NCBI RefSeq assembly: GCF_001427585.1
Contig: NZ_LMGY01000001.1
Span: forward strand, 125,270-189,269
Source of the DNA: Pseudoxanthomonas sp. Root630
Lineage (GTDB): Bacteria; Pseudomonadota; Gammaproteobacteria; Xanthomonadales; Xanthomonadaceae
Length of the DNA: 64,000 nucleotides
Direction: 5' to 3'
Shown here: one piece after another, positions 25,617-35,914 of the stretch
Layout: each line of letters opens with the position of its first letter
How positions within the stretch are numbered: position 1 is the stretch's first letter
Translations under genes and position numbers: made by a program
The notes under the pieces: generated by a model
Seen by the model: only the letters and a program-made list of their open reading frames with translations
What the model was told of the DNA's origin: nothing
Databases searched by the model: none

Positions 25617-26507
25617 TCACTGCAACCGGCCGGGCGCTTCCACATCGACCGGCGGCAGGCTGAAAAGTTCCGAGATCTGCGCAGGCGTGAACCGGTACTC
25701 CTGCCCACAAAACTCGCAACGGACTTCCGCCATGCCATCGGCCAGTGCGGCCGTCGCCTCTTCCTCCCCCAACGATTGCAGCATGCTCGCAACGCGTTCG
25801 CGGGAACAAGAACATCCGAAGCGAACTGGGCGCTCGGTCAGGATTTGCGGCGACTCCTCGTGGAACAGGCGATGCAGCAGCTCCCGCGTGGGGACGGCCA
25901 GGAGCTCGGGCTCGCGGAGGGTGTCGAACAGGGCGCCGGCCCGGTTCCAACCGTCCGCATCGCCCTCGTCGCCGGGCAGCTTCTGCAGCATCAGGCCGCT
26001 GGCGCGCCCTTCGTCCACCGCCAGCAGCAAGCGGGTCGGGAGTTGCTCGGATTGGCGGAAGTAGTCTTCGAATGCCTCGGCCAGCCGGCTGGATTGCAGG
26101 CCGACCAGGCTCTGGTAGCGCTGGGGTTCGCGCGGGTCCAGGCCGGGATTCTCGATGGTGATGGCCAGCAGGGCGTCCTCGCCGAGGTCGCGCAGGTCGC
26201 GGGGGGCATCGAGTCCGTCCTGGAGTTGGGCGATGCCGCGGACCGTGCCGGCGGCGGTGCACTCGGCGAAAAGCGTACGCAGGGCGCCCTGGCTGCGGAG
26301 CTGGATCGACAGCCGGCCATCGACCTTGGTGTGCCCCGTGAACAACGCCGAGGCGGCCGTCGCTTCGCCGAGCAGTTCGCGGGCGGCGGTGGGGTAGGGG
26401 ACGCGGCCGGCCACTGCCTGCCAGGTGTCGTCCAGGCGGACCGCCACGCCGCGGACGCCGGCGGCAGGCAGCAGGAAGCGGGTCAGGGTATCGAGGTCGC
26501 TGCTCAC
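25617..26507 (-). CDS. hslO: Hsp33, redox-regulated chaperone
   Basis: Cytoplasmic holdase chaperone switched on by oxidation and unfolding. The 296-residue length is normal. The C-terminal zinc redox switch has the four cysteines C232 and C234 (FGCSCSRERV) and C264 and C267 (CEFC). I chose the GTG at 26507 (VSSDLDTLTRF) because it follows CGGAGAA and overlaps the stop of the upstream gene as GTGA; the much longer open frame upstream is not Hsp33-like. It is therefore translationally coupled to the TPR-hydroxylase gene. Confidence 0.95.
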   Translation of the reverse strand: MSSDLDTLTRFLLPAAGVRGVAVRLDDTWQAVAGRVPYPTAARELLGEATAASALFTGHTKVDGRLSIQLRSQGALRTLFAECTAAGTVRGIAQLQDGLDAPRDLRDLGEDALLAITIENPGLDPREPQRYQSLVGLQSSRLAEAFEDYFRQSEQLPTRLLLAVDEGRASGLMLQKLPGDEGDADGWNRAGALFDTLREPELLAVPTRELLHRLFHEESPQILTERPVRFGCSCSRERVASMLQSLGEEEATAALADGMAEVRCEFCGQEYRFTPAQISELFSLPPVDVEAPGRLQ

Positions 26508-27811
26508 AGTTCTCCGAGGTCGGCGCCTTCGCCGTAGTAGGCCATGATGCCTTCCACGGTATGGGCGACCAGCCGCCTTTCCAAGTCGGTCAGCATCGGA
26601 TGCCAGACGTCGAAGATGAGGACGACGCGCAGTTGGTCGCTGAAGTTCCATGCCTCGTGTTCGATGGTGTCGTCGAACATCACCAGCTTGCCGGGCTGCC
26701 AGACGTGCGTTTCCTCGCCTACCCGCAGGGCGCAGTCGCGGGGAATGATCAAGGGAAGGTGCACCGTCAGCCGCGTGTTGGTCGCGCCGTTGTGCGGGGG
26801 GATGTGGGTGCCTGGTTTCAGGGCCGAAAAGAAGGCGACGGGTGCACGGCCTGCGACCGAGTTGAGGGGCGCATGTTCGAGCAGGACGGCTTCGGTGCGC
26901 GGACACAGGTCCGCCTGGGCATCGATGCGCTGGCCGTTCTTCCAGAGGAAGTAGGCGCCCCAGTCCAGGGTGCGATCAAGGGCGGCGAACTGTCCCTTGG
27001 GCTGTCCTTCCTGGGTCTGCACGTAGGGCACGAAATCGCGCTGCTGCTCCAGCAACGCGTTGAGTTCGCGCAACACCTCGGGAAACGCGGCTTCCACCTT
27101 CGGGACCCAGTCATAGTCCTCCGGGTGGAAGAACGGAATGGCGGGCAGGCGGGGGAACGGGAGCATCAGGGGGCGTGCGGTGACGAAGCTGCGCCGCCCG
27201 GTGATGATGTCGAGGCAATGGTTGAAGCGTTCCAGTTCGCGATGGCCCCGCCGCTCCGTCAGACCGTTCAGGCGATCCTGCAGGAATGCCCTCAACTGCC
27301 CCTCGTTCTCCCGCACCGAGGCGCTGGCCTGCTGGATGAGCGGTTGCAGGTGCGGCGACTGGCGTGCGGCTTCCGGCATGTAGGCCAGCGCGCTGCCCCA
27401 GGCTTTCGACGCCTCGCGGTGGCGGCCGGCCGACTCCAGCAGCCGGGCTTTTTCCATGTGCGGGCCCCAGGACGTGGGCTCCGCACGGATCGCGTGGTCG
27501 ATCGCGCCCAGGGCCGCGAGCGTGTCGCCGCGCTGGGAGTGGATGCGGGAAAGGTTCGCGTGGGCGATCGCCATTCCCGGGGCGTGGAGAATCGCCCGCT
27601 CCAGTAAACCCTGCGCCTCGTCTATGCTGCCTCGAGCAAGGCGGTAGGCGCCCAGGCTGTTCAGTGCGGGCGCGCAGTCGGGCGCGATCTCGATGGCCCG
27701 GCGCCAGCAGTCGGCGGCGCGGTCCTGCTGGCCTTGTTGCACCCATTGCGCGCCCTGTTCCAGCAGCTGGGCGACGGCCTGGGGCAGGGTTGCCTGCGGT
27801 GATGTATTCAT
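26504..27811 (-). CDS. TPR-fused aspartyl/asparaginyl beta-hydroxylase family protein
   Basis: A 435-residue protein: N-terminal TPR repeats (about 10-140), then an AspH-type 2-oxoglutarate/iron dioxygenase domain (about 215-410). Visible family blocks are the PGTHIPPHNGATNTRLTVHLPL region with the iron-binding His and the MFDDTIEHEAWN region with the distal His, followed by a conserved Arg stretch (QLRVVLIFDVWHP). No signal peptide, so it acts in the cytoplasm. The TPR part suggests a protein or peptide substrate. It precedes hslO with overlapping stop and start. It transcribes away from mtgA. Confidence 0.9.
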   Translation of the reverse strand: MNTSPQATLPQAVAQLLEQGAQWVQQGQQDRAADCWRRAIEIAPDCAPALNSLGAYRLARGSIDEAQGLLERAILHAPGMAIAHANLSRIHSQRGDTLAALGAIDHAIRAEPTSWGPHMEKARLLESAGRHREASKAWGSALAYMPEAARQSPHLQPLIQQASASVRENEGQLRAFLQDRLNGLTERRGHRELERFNHCLDIITGRRSFVTARPLMLPFPRLPAIPFFHPEDYDWVPKVEAAFPEVLRELNALLEQQRDFVPYVQTQEGQPKGQFAALDRTLDWGAYFLWKNGQRIDAQADLCPRTEAVLLEHAPLNSVAGRAPVAFFSALKPGTHIPPHNGATNTRLTVHLPLIIPRDCALRVGEETHVWQPGKLVMFDDTIEHEAWNFSDQLRVVLIFDVWHPMLTDLERRLVAHTVEGIMAYYGEGADLGEL

Positions 27812-27891
27812 CGGCAGCGGGACTTTGCGGTGGTCTAAAGCCAGAATAACGATAAATGAACGAGCCGTTCGCGTAACCTTAATTACTAAAC

Positions 27892-28656
27892 ATGGTCAAC
27901 GTCCACCCGCCTACTCGCCGCCGCCGCTGGTTCCGCTGGTTGCTGGCGCTCCCGTTCCTGTTCGCCGCCGCCAGCATCCTGCAGGTGGCGGTGCTTCGTT
28001 TCGTCGATCCTCCGTTCACGGCGTTCATGGCCGCCCGCCAGATCGAGGCATTGGGCGAGGGCGAATGGGGGTTCCGGCTGGCGCACGACTGGCGCGACCT
28101 GGACCAGATGGCGGCGAGCCTGCCGGTCTCGCTGGTGGCGGCCGAAGACCAGAACTTCGCCGTGCACCATGGCTTCGACCTGGCCGCCATCGAGAAGGCG
28201 CAGGCCCACAACAAGCGGATGACCGCGCGCGCCGAGAAGCGGGGGCGGCCGGCCACGCGACTGCGCGGCGCCAGCACCATCAGCCAGCAAGTCGCGAAGA
28301 ACCTGTTCCTGTGGCAAGGCCAGAACCGGGTGTCGCGCTGGGCACGCAAGGGCCTGGAGGTCTGGTACACGCTGCTGATCGAGACGCTGTGGCCGAAATC
28401 GCGCATCCTTGAGGTGTACGCCAACGTGGCCGAATTCGGCGATGGCGTGTACGGCGGCCAGGCGGCCGCGGTGCGCTTCTGCAACAAGGATGCGGCGCGC
28501 CTGACGCCCGCCGAAAGCGCCCGCCTGGCGGCGGTGTTGCCGGCGCCCCGGCGCTACAACGCTGCGAACCCCGGCCCCTATGTGCAACGCCGCGCACGCT
28601 GGATCCAGCGGCAGGTGGGCCAACTGGGCGGCAAGGCATATCTGGAGGCTCTGTAA
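27892..28656 (+). CDS. mtgA: Monofunctional biosynthetic peptidoglycan transglycosylase
   Basis: Inner-membrane glycosyltransferase (GT51) that polymerises lipid II into glycan strands. The 254-residue protein has one N-terminal membrane anchor (about 14-36) and the GT51 motifs VAAEDQNF with catalytic E85, [15 protein letters not shown], and [14 protein letters not shown]. No penicillin-binding transpeptidase domain is present, as expected for MtgA. The next gene starts 5 bases downstream, so they are cotranscribed. Confidence 0.96.
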   Translation: MVNVHPPTRRRRWFRWLLALPFLFAAASILQVAVLRFVDPPFTAFMAARQIEALGEGEWGFRLAHDWRDLDQMAASLPVSLVAAEDQNFAVHHGFDLAAIEKAQAHNKRMTARAEKRGRPATRLRGASTISQQVAKNLFLWQGQNRVSRWARKGLEVWYTLLIETLWPKSRILEVYANVAEFGDGVYGGQAAAVRFCNKDAARLTPAESARLAAVLPAPRRYNAANPGPYVQRRARWIQRQVGQLGGKAYLEAL

Positions 28657-28660
28657 GACG

Positions 28661-29692
28661 ATGGCCGCGCCCCTGCTGACGGTGGTGATCGCCGCCTACA
28701 ACGAAGCCCAGGCGATCCCATTGCTGCAGCCGCGTCTGGCGGCGGCGCTGGACGGTCTGCCCGGCATCGATGGCCGCGTGCTGTACGTCGATGACGGCAG
28801 CCACGATGGCACCTGGACGGTGCTGCAGACGCTGGTGGCAGCCGATCCACGCGTATCCGCGTTACGGCTGTCGCGCAACTTCGGCAAGGAAGCGGCGCTG
28901 ACCGCAGGCCTGGATCGCGTGCGGGAAGGGGCTGCGCTGATCCTGGATGCCGACGGGCAGGATCCGCCCGAGCTGATCGGCGAGTTCGTGCGGCAGTGGC
29001 AGGCCGGCTACGACAACGTACATGGCACGCGCGTGGAGCGCGACGGGGAAAGCTGGATCAAGCGGAGCACCGCGCATGCGTTCTACCGCGTGATCGGACG
29101 CCTTTCCAAAACGCCGATCCCCGCCGACACCGGCGACTTCCGGCTGCTGTCCCCGCGCGCATTGGCGGCGCTGCGCGAACTGCGCGAACGCCATCGTTTC
29201 ATGAAGGGGCTGTTCGGCTGGGTCGGTTTCAACCAGGTCGCCGTGCCCTACCACCGCGAAGCACGGGTGGCGGGGCGGAGCAGCTTCGGATTCTGGAAGC
29301 TGTGGAACTTCGCCCTCGAAGGCATCACCAGCTTCTCCACCGCTCCACTCCGCATGGCGACCTATGTCGGCGTGATGACGGCGGTGCTGGCGTTCGCGTT
29401 CGCGATCTGGGTGGTGCTCAAGGCGTTGCTCTGGGGCGACCCGGTCGCGGGCTGGCCGACGATGATGACGGTGATCCTGTTCCTGGGCGGCATGCAGCTG
29501 GTCGCGCTGGGACTGATCGGCGAGTATCTGGGACGCTTGTACGAAGAGTCCAAGCAACGGCCGCTGTACCTGGTGGATGCGTGGCAACCGGGGGCGGCAG
29601 GAGTATCCTTGCCCGCATCGGATCGCCCCGCTCCCCACCCCGGAGATCGCCATGCGCACGGTTCGTCATTTGCTGGGGTCCAAGACCCCTGA
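28661..29692 (+). CDS. GT2 polyprenyl-phosphate glycosyltransferase (GtrB/DPM1-like)
   Basis: A 343-residue family 2 glycosyltransferase with LTVVIAAYNEAQA, VDDGSHDGT and the metal-binding DADGQDPPE, then RFMKGLFGWVGF and two C-terminal membrane segments (about 230-295), the arrangement of bactoprenol glucosyltransferases and ArnC-like enzymes. It probably makes an undecaprenyl-phosphate sugar for later envelope modification. A hydrophilic 40-residue tail overlaps the following CBS gene by 41 bases in another frame, so its true C-terminus is taken from the reading frame only. I chose the ATG at 28661. Confidence 0.88.
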   Translation: MAAPLLTVVIAAYNEAQAIPLLQPRLAAALDGLPGIDGRVLYVDDGSHDGTWTVLQTLVAADPRVSALRLSRNFGKEAALTAGLDRVREGAALILDADGQDPPELIGEFVRQWQAGYDNVHGTRVERDGESWIKRSTAHAFYRVIGRLSKTPIPADTGDFRLLSPRALAALRELRERHRFMKGLFGWVGFNQVAVPYHREARVAGRSSFGFWKLWNFALEGITSFSTAPLRMATYVGVMTAVLAFAFAIWVVLKALLWGDPVAGWPTMMTVILFLGGMQLVALGLIGEYLGRLYEESKQRPLYLVDAWQPGAAGVSLPASDRPAPHPGDRHAHGSSFAGVQDP

Positions 29693-30080
29693 AGTCTTCG
29701 CGGTATCGCCCGACGCCTCCGTCCTGGAGGCCATCAAGCTGATGGCCGAGAAAGGCGTGGGTGCCGTCCTCGCCATGCAGGGGCCGCGGCTGTGCGGCAT
29801 CGTGTCCGAGCGCGACTACGCGCGGAAGGTCGTGCTGCAGGGGCGCTCGTCGGCCAACACGCCGGTGCGCGACATCATGACCGCGAAGGTGGTCACCGTC
29901 CGTCCCGACGACACGGTCGACCACTGCATGCAGGTCGTCACCACGCACCGCATCCGCCATCTGCCGGTGAGCGAGGGCGATGCCATCGTCGGCGTGATCT
30001 CGATCGGCGACCTGGTCAAGGCGGTGATCGAAGACCAGCAGGTGGAACTCGACCAGTTGCAGCGTTACATCGCAGGCTGA
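29652..30080 (+). CDS. CBS domain pair protein
   Basis: A 142-residue soluble protein consisting of two CBS motifs (about 10-60 and 75-130; GVGAVLAMQGPRLCGIVSERDYARK and RIRHLPVSEGDAIVGVISIGDLVK). Such stand-alone pairs bind adenosine nucleotides and are thought to act as energy sensors. The ATG at 29652 lies inside the end of the glycosyltransferase gene. It ends 9 bases from the convergent AsmA-like gene. Confidence 0.9.
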   Translation: MRTVRHLLGSKTPEVFAVSPDASVLEAIKLMAEKGVGAVLAMQGPRLCGIVSERDYARKVVLQGRSSANTPVRDIMTAKVVTVRPDDTVDHCMQVVTTHRIRHLPVSEGDAIVGVISIGDLVKAVIEDQQVELDQLQRYIAG

Positions 30081-30089
30081 GCCGCCAGG

Positions 30090-32036
30090 CTACCTGGCGT
30101 ACTGCCCGCCGCAGCCGCTGTCTTCGCCCGGCCCCACCTCGATCGTCGCCAGCAGCGCCGCGGGCGGGGTGATGCTGGCCAGCACGAGCGCCGTCGCGCC
30201 GCGCAGGCCCAGGCGCTTGAAGTCCGGCCGGAACGACGGGTCCTTGAACGTACCGCCGATCACCAGCGGCGAGCGCAGCGCGAGGATGCTGCGGTCCTTC
30301 GGCCGCGGCTTCAGTTCGAGGTCGAGCGCTTCTTCCTTCAGGCTGATCCGGCCTTTGCCCACGATGATCGTGTCGGTGGTATCGAAGGCCAGCGTGCGCG
30401 TCTGCATCACGCCGTCCTTCACGCCGAAATCCCCGAAGGCGCAGCGCACTGCGACGGTACGGTCCTTGGTCAGCAGGAACTTCAGCGCTTCCGCGATATC
30501 CAGGCCGGCGAGCTCCATCAGCAGATTGCTGACCTGGCCACGTCCCATGCCGAGCGCGATGTCGCCGTTCGCGCTGCCCAGGAGGGCGGCGATCGAATTG
30601 CCCGTGCCGGTCAGCGACACGTTGCCGCCGATGCGGCCGATGGCGCTCTGCGTCAGCTGCGCGGTGGGGAACAGCTTGCCCAGGTCGAGGCCTCGCACAG
30701 CGATGTCGGCGCGCGTGCGGATCACGTCGCTGCGTGCGTCCATGCGGATCGTCGAACGGATGTCGCCCTGCGCCACGCCGAAGTTCAGCGGTTCCAGGCG
30801 CAGCAGGCCGGCGTCGAGCAGCAGGTGCGCGTCCATGTCGTCGATGGGCAGCTTCGGCGCATTGATGCGGTGCGCCTTCCAGCGCACGTCGGCGTCCATC
30901 GCGCGCAGCTTGGTCAGGTCGTAGGGCGTGTCGGGCAGCACGCGCGCATCGACGGCGAGTTCGGCGGCTTCCTGGCGTTGTTCCGCATTGCTCGCTTCCG
31001 CGCCGCCGGTTTGCGGTGGGGCGCCGACGAAGCCGGCCAGGTCATCGAAGTCCAGGCGCTTGGACACCAGGTCGGCTTTCAGCAGCGGACGCTCACGACC
31101 GACGGTAACGCTGGCCGAACCGCCCAGGTCGCTATCGCCGACGATGCCGTTGAAGTCGTCGTAGTGCCAGGTGTTGCCGTCGCGGGTGAAGCGGCCGTCC
31201 AGCCGGTACGGTGGCGAAGAGGGCGTCGCCACGCCGATCAGCGGGAACAGGTCCTCCAGGTTCTGGCCCGCCAGCATCAGCCCCAGGTCGAAATCGCGCA
31301 GCCGGAACGGATCGAGCAACGTGCCGCGCGCATGCGCCCGCGTCGCTCCCGCGGTCGCACGAAGATCGATGCGATAGGGCTTGTCCGTCTGACGCAGGGC
31401 GAGCGGTGATTCGACCCGGCCGGCCACGGTAAAGGCATTGCCGGCCCAGCGGCCCTTGCCCTTCACGTCCACCGGCGGTGACGCGGCACCGTCGCCAGTG
31501 ACGCTGTCCAGCTGGATGTCGAGATCGGTACGCCGCTTGGGATCGGCGAACACCAGTCGCCCCTCCTCGATCCACAAACCGTCATAACGAAGGCGGCTCT
31601 CACCCGTGTTGTCGCCGAAGACCCAGTTGCCGGTGCCGTCGGGGCCGAATTCGAGGCGCACCCGCGGTCGCGTCAGGCGGATGGCGGTCAGGCGCGTCTC
31701 CCGACTGAAAATCAGCGGCCACACTTCCACGCTCAATTCCGCGCGATCCGCCACGGCCATCGCCGGCGTCTTCGACCACGCAGCGTTGCCGAAGCTCAGG
31801 GCGTCGGCGCGGATCGTGGTCACGCGGCCGAGGTCGACATCGAGATTGCCGCCGATGTCGAATGCGCGCCCGGTCTTCCAGGTCACGACGCGTTCGATCG
31901 GGCCGCGCAACCAGTTCCATTCGAAGAACAGCGCACCGACGACGATGAGGGCAGAGAGCACGCCGAGCACCACGGCACGCGACCGCGAGAGCGGGCGCAG
32001 GGCGAAACGGCGGCGGGGACGGGGCGCGTCGTTCAT
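30090..32036 (-). CDS. AsmA family protein
   Basis: A 648-residue inner-membrane-anchored periplasmic protein of the AsmA type, a family linked to outer-membrane lipid homeostasis. One N-terminal membrane helix (about 20-40: AVVLGVLSALIVVGALFFEW) precedes the AsmA N-terminal domain with RGPIERVVTWKTGRAFDIGG, and the C-terminus has the conserved ALDLELKPRPKDRSILALRS and IGGTFKDPSFRPD. I chose the ATG at 32036 (MNDAPRPRRR), just before the membrane helix. Confidence 0.9.
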   Translation of the reverse strand: MNDAPRPRRRFALRPLSRSRAVVLGVLSALIVVGALFFEWNWLRGPIERVVTWKTGRAFDIGGNLDVDLGRVTTIRADALSFGNAAWSKTPAMAVADRAELSVEVWPLIFSRETRLTAIRLTRPRVRLEFGPDGTGNWVFGDNTGESRLRYDGLWIEEGRLVFADPKRRTDLDIQLDSVTGDGAASPPVDVKGKGRWAGNAFTVAGRVESPLALRQTDKPYRIDLRATAGATRAHARGTLLDPFRLRDFDLGLMLAGQNLEDLFPLIGVATPSSPPYRLDGRFTRDGNTWHYDDFNGIVGDSDLGGSASVTVGRERPLLKADLVSKRLDFDDLAGFVGAPPQTGGAEASNAEQRQEAAELAVDARVLPDTPYDLTKLRAMDADVRWKAHRINAPKLPIDDMDAHLLLDAGLLRLEPLNFGVAQGDIRSTIRMDARSDVIRTRADIAVRGLDLGKLFPTAQLTQSAIGRIGGNVSLTGTGNSIAALLGSANGDIALGMGRGQVSNLLMELAGLDIAEALKFLLTKDRTVAVRCAFGDFGVKDGVMQTRTLAFDTTDTIIVGKGRISLKEEALDLELKPRPKDRSILALRSPLVIGGTFKDPSFRPDFKRLGLRGATALVLASITPPAALLATIEVGPGEDSGCGGQYAR

Positions 32037-32133
32037 GGCCCCATGGTTGGGACCCGCGTGTTTACATGCCGCGAAACCGGCCGGCCGCGGTTCATGTGCG
32101 GGACATGAACCTCGCGACGGTTTCACATGCGCG

Positions 32134-32811
32134 TCAGAGCACCTGCTTGGTCACCGCGACGAAGTGGCAGACGCTGCCGCCGATCACGAACAGGTGCCAG
32201 ATCGCGTGCGAGTAGCGGATCGATTCGCGGTGATAGAAGAACGTGCCCAGCGTGTAGAACAGACCGCCGGCGAACAGCCAGCCCAGCGTCCATCCATCGA
32301 TCGACTGGAGCATCGGTTTGATCGCCACCACCACCAGCCAGCCCATCGCGATGTAGATGGCCGTGGACAGCAACTTGAAGCGGCCGGTGTAGAACAGCTT
32401 GAAGATCACGCCGGCGATGGCCAGCGTCCAGATCGCCGCGAACAGGCCCCATCCCCACGGTCCGCGCAGCCCGATCAGGGTGAAGGGCGTGTAGGTGCCG
32501 GCGATCAGCAGGTAGATGGCGCAGTGGTCGAAGACCTTCAGCCGCCCCTTGGCCACCGGATGCTGGATGGCGTGGTACAGCGTGGAGGCCGTGTAGAGCA
32601 GCAGCAGGGTGATGCCGAAGACGATCGAGGCGCCCAGCTGCCAGCCGTCGCCGTAGATCGCCGCCAGGGTAATCAGGACCGCGCCGCCAGCGAGGGCGGC
32701 GACTGCGCCCAGTCCGTGCGTCAGGGCACTGGCGATCTCGTCGCGCAGGTCGACGAGATGGTCGGCCCGCTTGCGCGCGCGCAGGGAATTGAACGAGGAG
32801 GATCGGCTCAT
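32134..32811 (-). CDS. Hemolysin III family (PAQR/YqfA-like) membrane protein
   Basis: A 225-residue seven-helix protein. The family residues are visible: DEIASALTHGLGAVAAL, STLYHAIQ (His/Ser/Tyr site) and FDHCAIYLLIAGTYTPF, with the C-terminal ESIRYSHAIWHLFVIGG carrying the paired histidines of the putative zinc site. The family is predicted to be a membrane hydrolase or receptor-like protein; haemolytic activity is not implied. Confidence 0.93.
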   Translation of the reverse strand: MSRSSSFNSLRARKRADHLVDLRDEIASALTHGLGAVAALAGGAVLITLAAIYGDGWQLGASIVFGITLLLLYTASTLYHAIQHPVAKGRLKVFDHCAIYLLIAGTYTPFTLIGLRGPWGWGLFAAIWTLAIAGVIFKLFYTGRFKLLSTAIYIAMGWLVVVAIKPMLQSIDGWTLGWLFAGGLFYTLGTFFYHRESIRYSHAIWHLFVIGGSVCHFVAVTKQVL

Positions 32812-32921
32812 GCACTCACGTTACCGCAATGCAGCACGGGGTGCATGACCCGGACTGCCGTTGGTCAGCGGCGGGAGGGCTTCCGGCATGGCCGGCGCCC
32901 TCCGCCGCGCGGGACGGCGGG

Positions 32922-33164
32922 TCAGATCGCCGCGGCCCCGCTCATCGCCGCCATGTCCGGGCGGAAAACGATGCAGACCGCCAGGCCGACCAGGAACAGG
33001 ATCAGCGGCACCTTGTTCTCGGCGAAGTTCTTGATGCCGTAGTAGATCGTGTAGAAGCCGCAGATGAAGCACAGGATCGCCGCGACCGCGCCGTCCTTCT
33101 TGGCGGCGTTGACGGTCATCCAGATGGCGCCCACCAGCAGCAGCAATGCCCCTAGAAAATACAT
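32922..33164 (-). CDS. Small membrane protein, function unknown
   Basis: An 80-residue protein with three hydrophobic segments (about 2-18, 27-45, 50-66) and few charged residues. The ATG follows an AGATCAGGG ribosome-binding stretch, and third-position GC is coding-like. I do not recognise a named family. It lies between hemolysin III and prfC on the same strand. Confidence 0.7.
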   Translation of the reverse strand: MYFLGALLLLVGAIWMTVNAAKKDGAVAAILCFICGFYTIYYGIKNFAENKVPLILFLVGLAVCIVFRPDMAAMSGAAAI

Positions 33165-33294
33165 CCCTGATCTCCCCGAATGTGGCCGCCGGATGGCGGC
33201 CCGGGAAGCGTAGCGGATCGGCGTGACGGGAGGAATCGGGGGCGCGGCGCCGTTCCGGGCGTAACCGACGAAACGCCGGCCACGCCCCGGCCTG

Positions 33295-34911
<1,617 letters not shown>

Positions 34912-34955
34912 GGGGCGGGCGCCCGGGCGGGCGCGGAAGATGCGGGAAGGGCGCG

Positions 34956-34961
34956 ATTATA
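34956..34961 (-). promoter_or_regulatory. Possible -10 box of prfC
   Basis: Perfect minus-strand TATAAT in the short gap between the M23 peptidase stop and the prfC start; no recognisable -35 stands 17 bases upstream. Confidence 0.45.
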
Positions 34962-34984
34962 CCGGGTACCGGCAGGGGCGCCGG

Positions 34985-35914
34985 TCAGCGCGCCGAGGGG
35001 AACTGCAACTGGCCCAGCGGCCCGAACATCCGGAACGGCACCGACTCCAGCCGCATGCCGCGGTTGGCCTGCACCACGAAATGCAGGTGCGGCGCGGTCG
35101 AGAAGCCGGTGTTGCCCGACAGGCCGATGTACTGGCCCTTGCGGATGTACTGGCCGACGCGCACCTGCACGCCTTCGGCTTTCAGATGCGCGTACAACGC
35201 CATGCTGCCGTCGCTGTGCAGGATGCGGATGAAGTTGGCGCGGCCGCCGTACTTCTCGCGGTTCAGGCCGGCCTTGTCGAAATCGGACTCGACCTGCATG
35301 ACCAGCCCCTCGCGCGCGGCGACGATCCGCGTGCCTTCCGGCACGGCGAAATCCACCGCATGCAGGTTCTGCTCATCGCTGTGGCTGAAGCGGCCGCCCG
35401 GGCCCTGGTCGACGCGCACGCGGCCGTAGTCGAACGGCAGGCGGTAGTCGTAGTCCTGGGGGCGGCTGCCGGGGTCGCCCGGCATCCCGTCGAGGGTCAG
35501 TTCGAAATCCCCACCGCGCAGCGGGTCGGTCACGCTGACAGTGGCGACCAGCACACTGCTACGGGCCGGCACCACCGCGCGGGCTGGCAGGGCCGGCGCG
35601 CTGCGCACGTCGCGCTGGCGACGGAAGCCCAACTGCACTTCCACCGGCCCGTGCATCAGGTTGTCGGCCCAGGCTTCGTAGCGAAGGCCTTGCTTCTCGA
35701 GCCGAAGCCGCACCAGCGCGCTGGGCGGGTTCCGGAAGCGCACCACGTCCAGCGCGCTGCCGGCCAGCTGGTCGGGGGGAGGCGGCTGGTCGCCATACTG
35801 GGTGTAGCCCTGCTTGTCCTTCCAGCGGTAGAGCCGGGCGGCGGACAGGTCGCCGACACTGGCGAGCAACAAGACCGCGCCGAACAGCGCCGCCAGGGCC
35901 CGCCGGCCGTTCAC
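34985..35914 (-). CDS. Exported M23 family metallopeptidase with DUF4124 domain
   Basis: A 309-residue protein with a signal peptide (about 1-25, ending LSAA), a DUF4124-type N-terminal segment (RLYRWKDKQGYTQYGDQPPP), a middle beta domain and a LytM/M23 peptidase domain (about 170-300). Both zinc motifs are present: HAVD (in QNLHAVDF) and HLH (APHLHFVV). This fits an active cell-wall endopeptidase. It starts with GTG overlapping the stop of the phytase-like lipoprotein gene (GTGA), so the two are made together. Confidence 0.93.
   Translation of the reverse strand: MNGRRALAALFGAVLLLASVGDLSAARLYRWKDKQGYTQYGDQPPPPDQLAGSALDVVRFRNPPSALVRLRLEKQGLRYEAWADNLMHGPVEVQLGFRRQRDVRSAPALPARAVVPARSSVLVATVSVTDPLRGGDFELTLDGMPGDPGSRPQDYDYRLPFDYGRVRVDQGPGGRFSHSDEQNLHAVDFAVPEGTRIVAAREGLVMQVESDFDKAGLNREKYGGRANFIRILHSDGSMALYAHLKAEGVQVRVGQYIRKGQYIGLSGNTGFSTAPHLHFVVQANRGMRLESVPFRMFGPLGQLQFPSAR

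Noticed and set aside
29577-29692. Overlap of the GT2 tail and CBS gene as a frameshift or fusion
   Set aside because: Both frames have their own start and stop and complete domains; the overlap is a 41-base end-to-start overlap.
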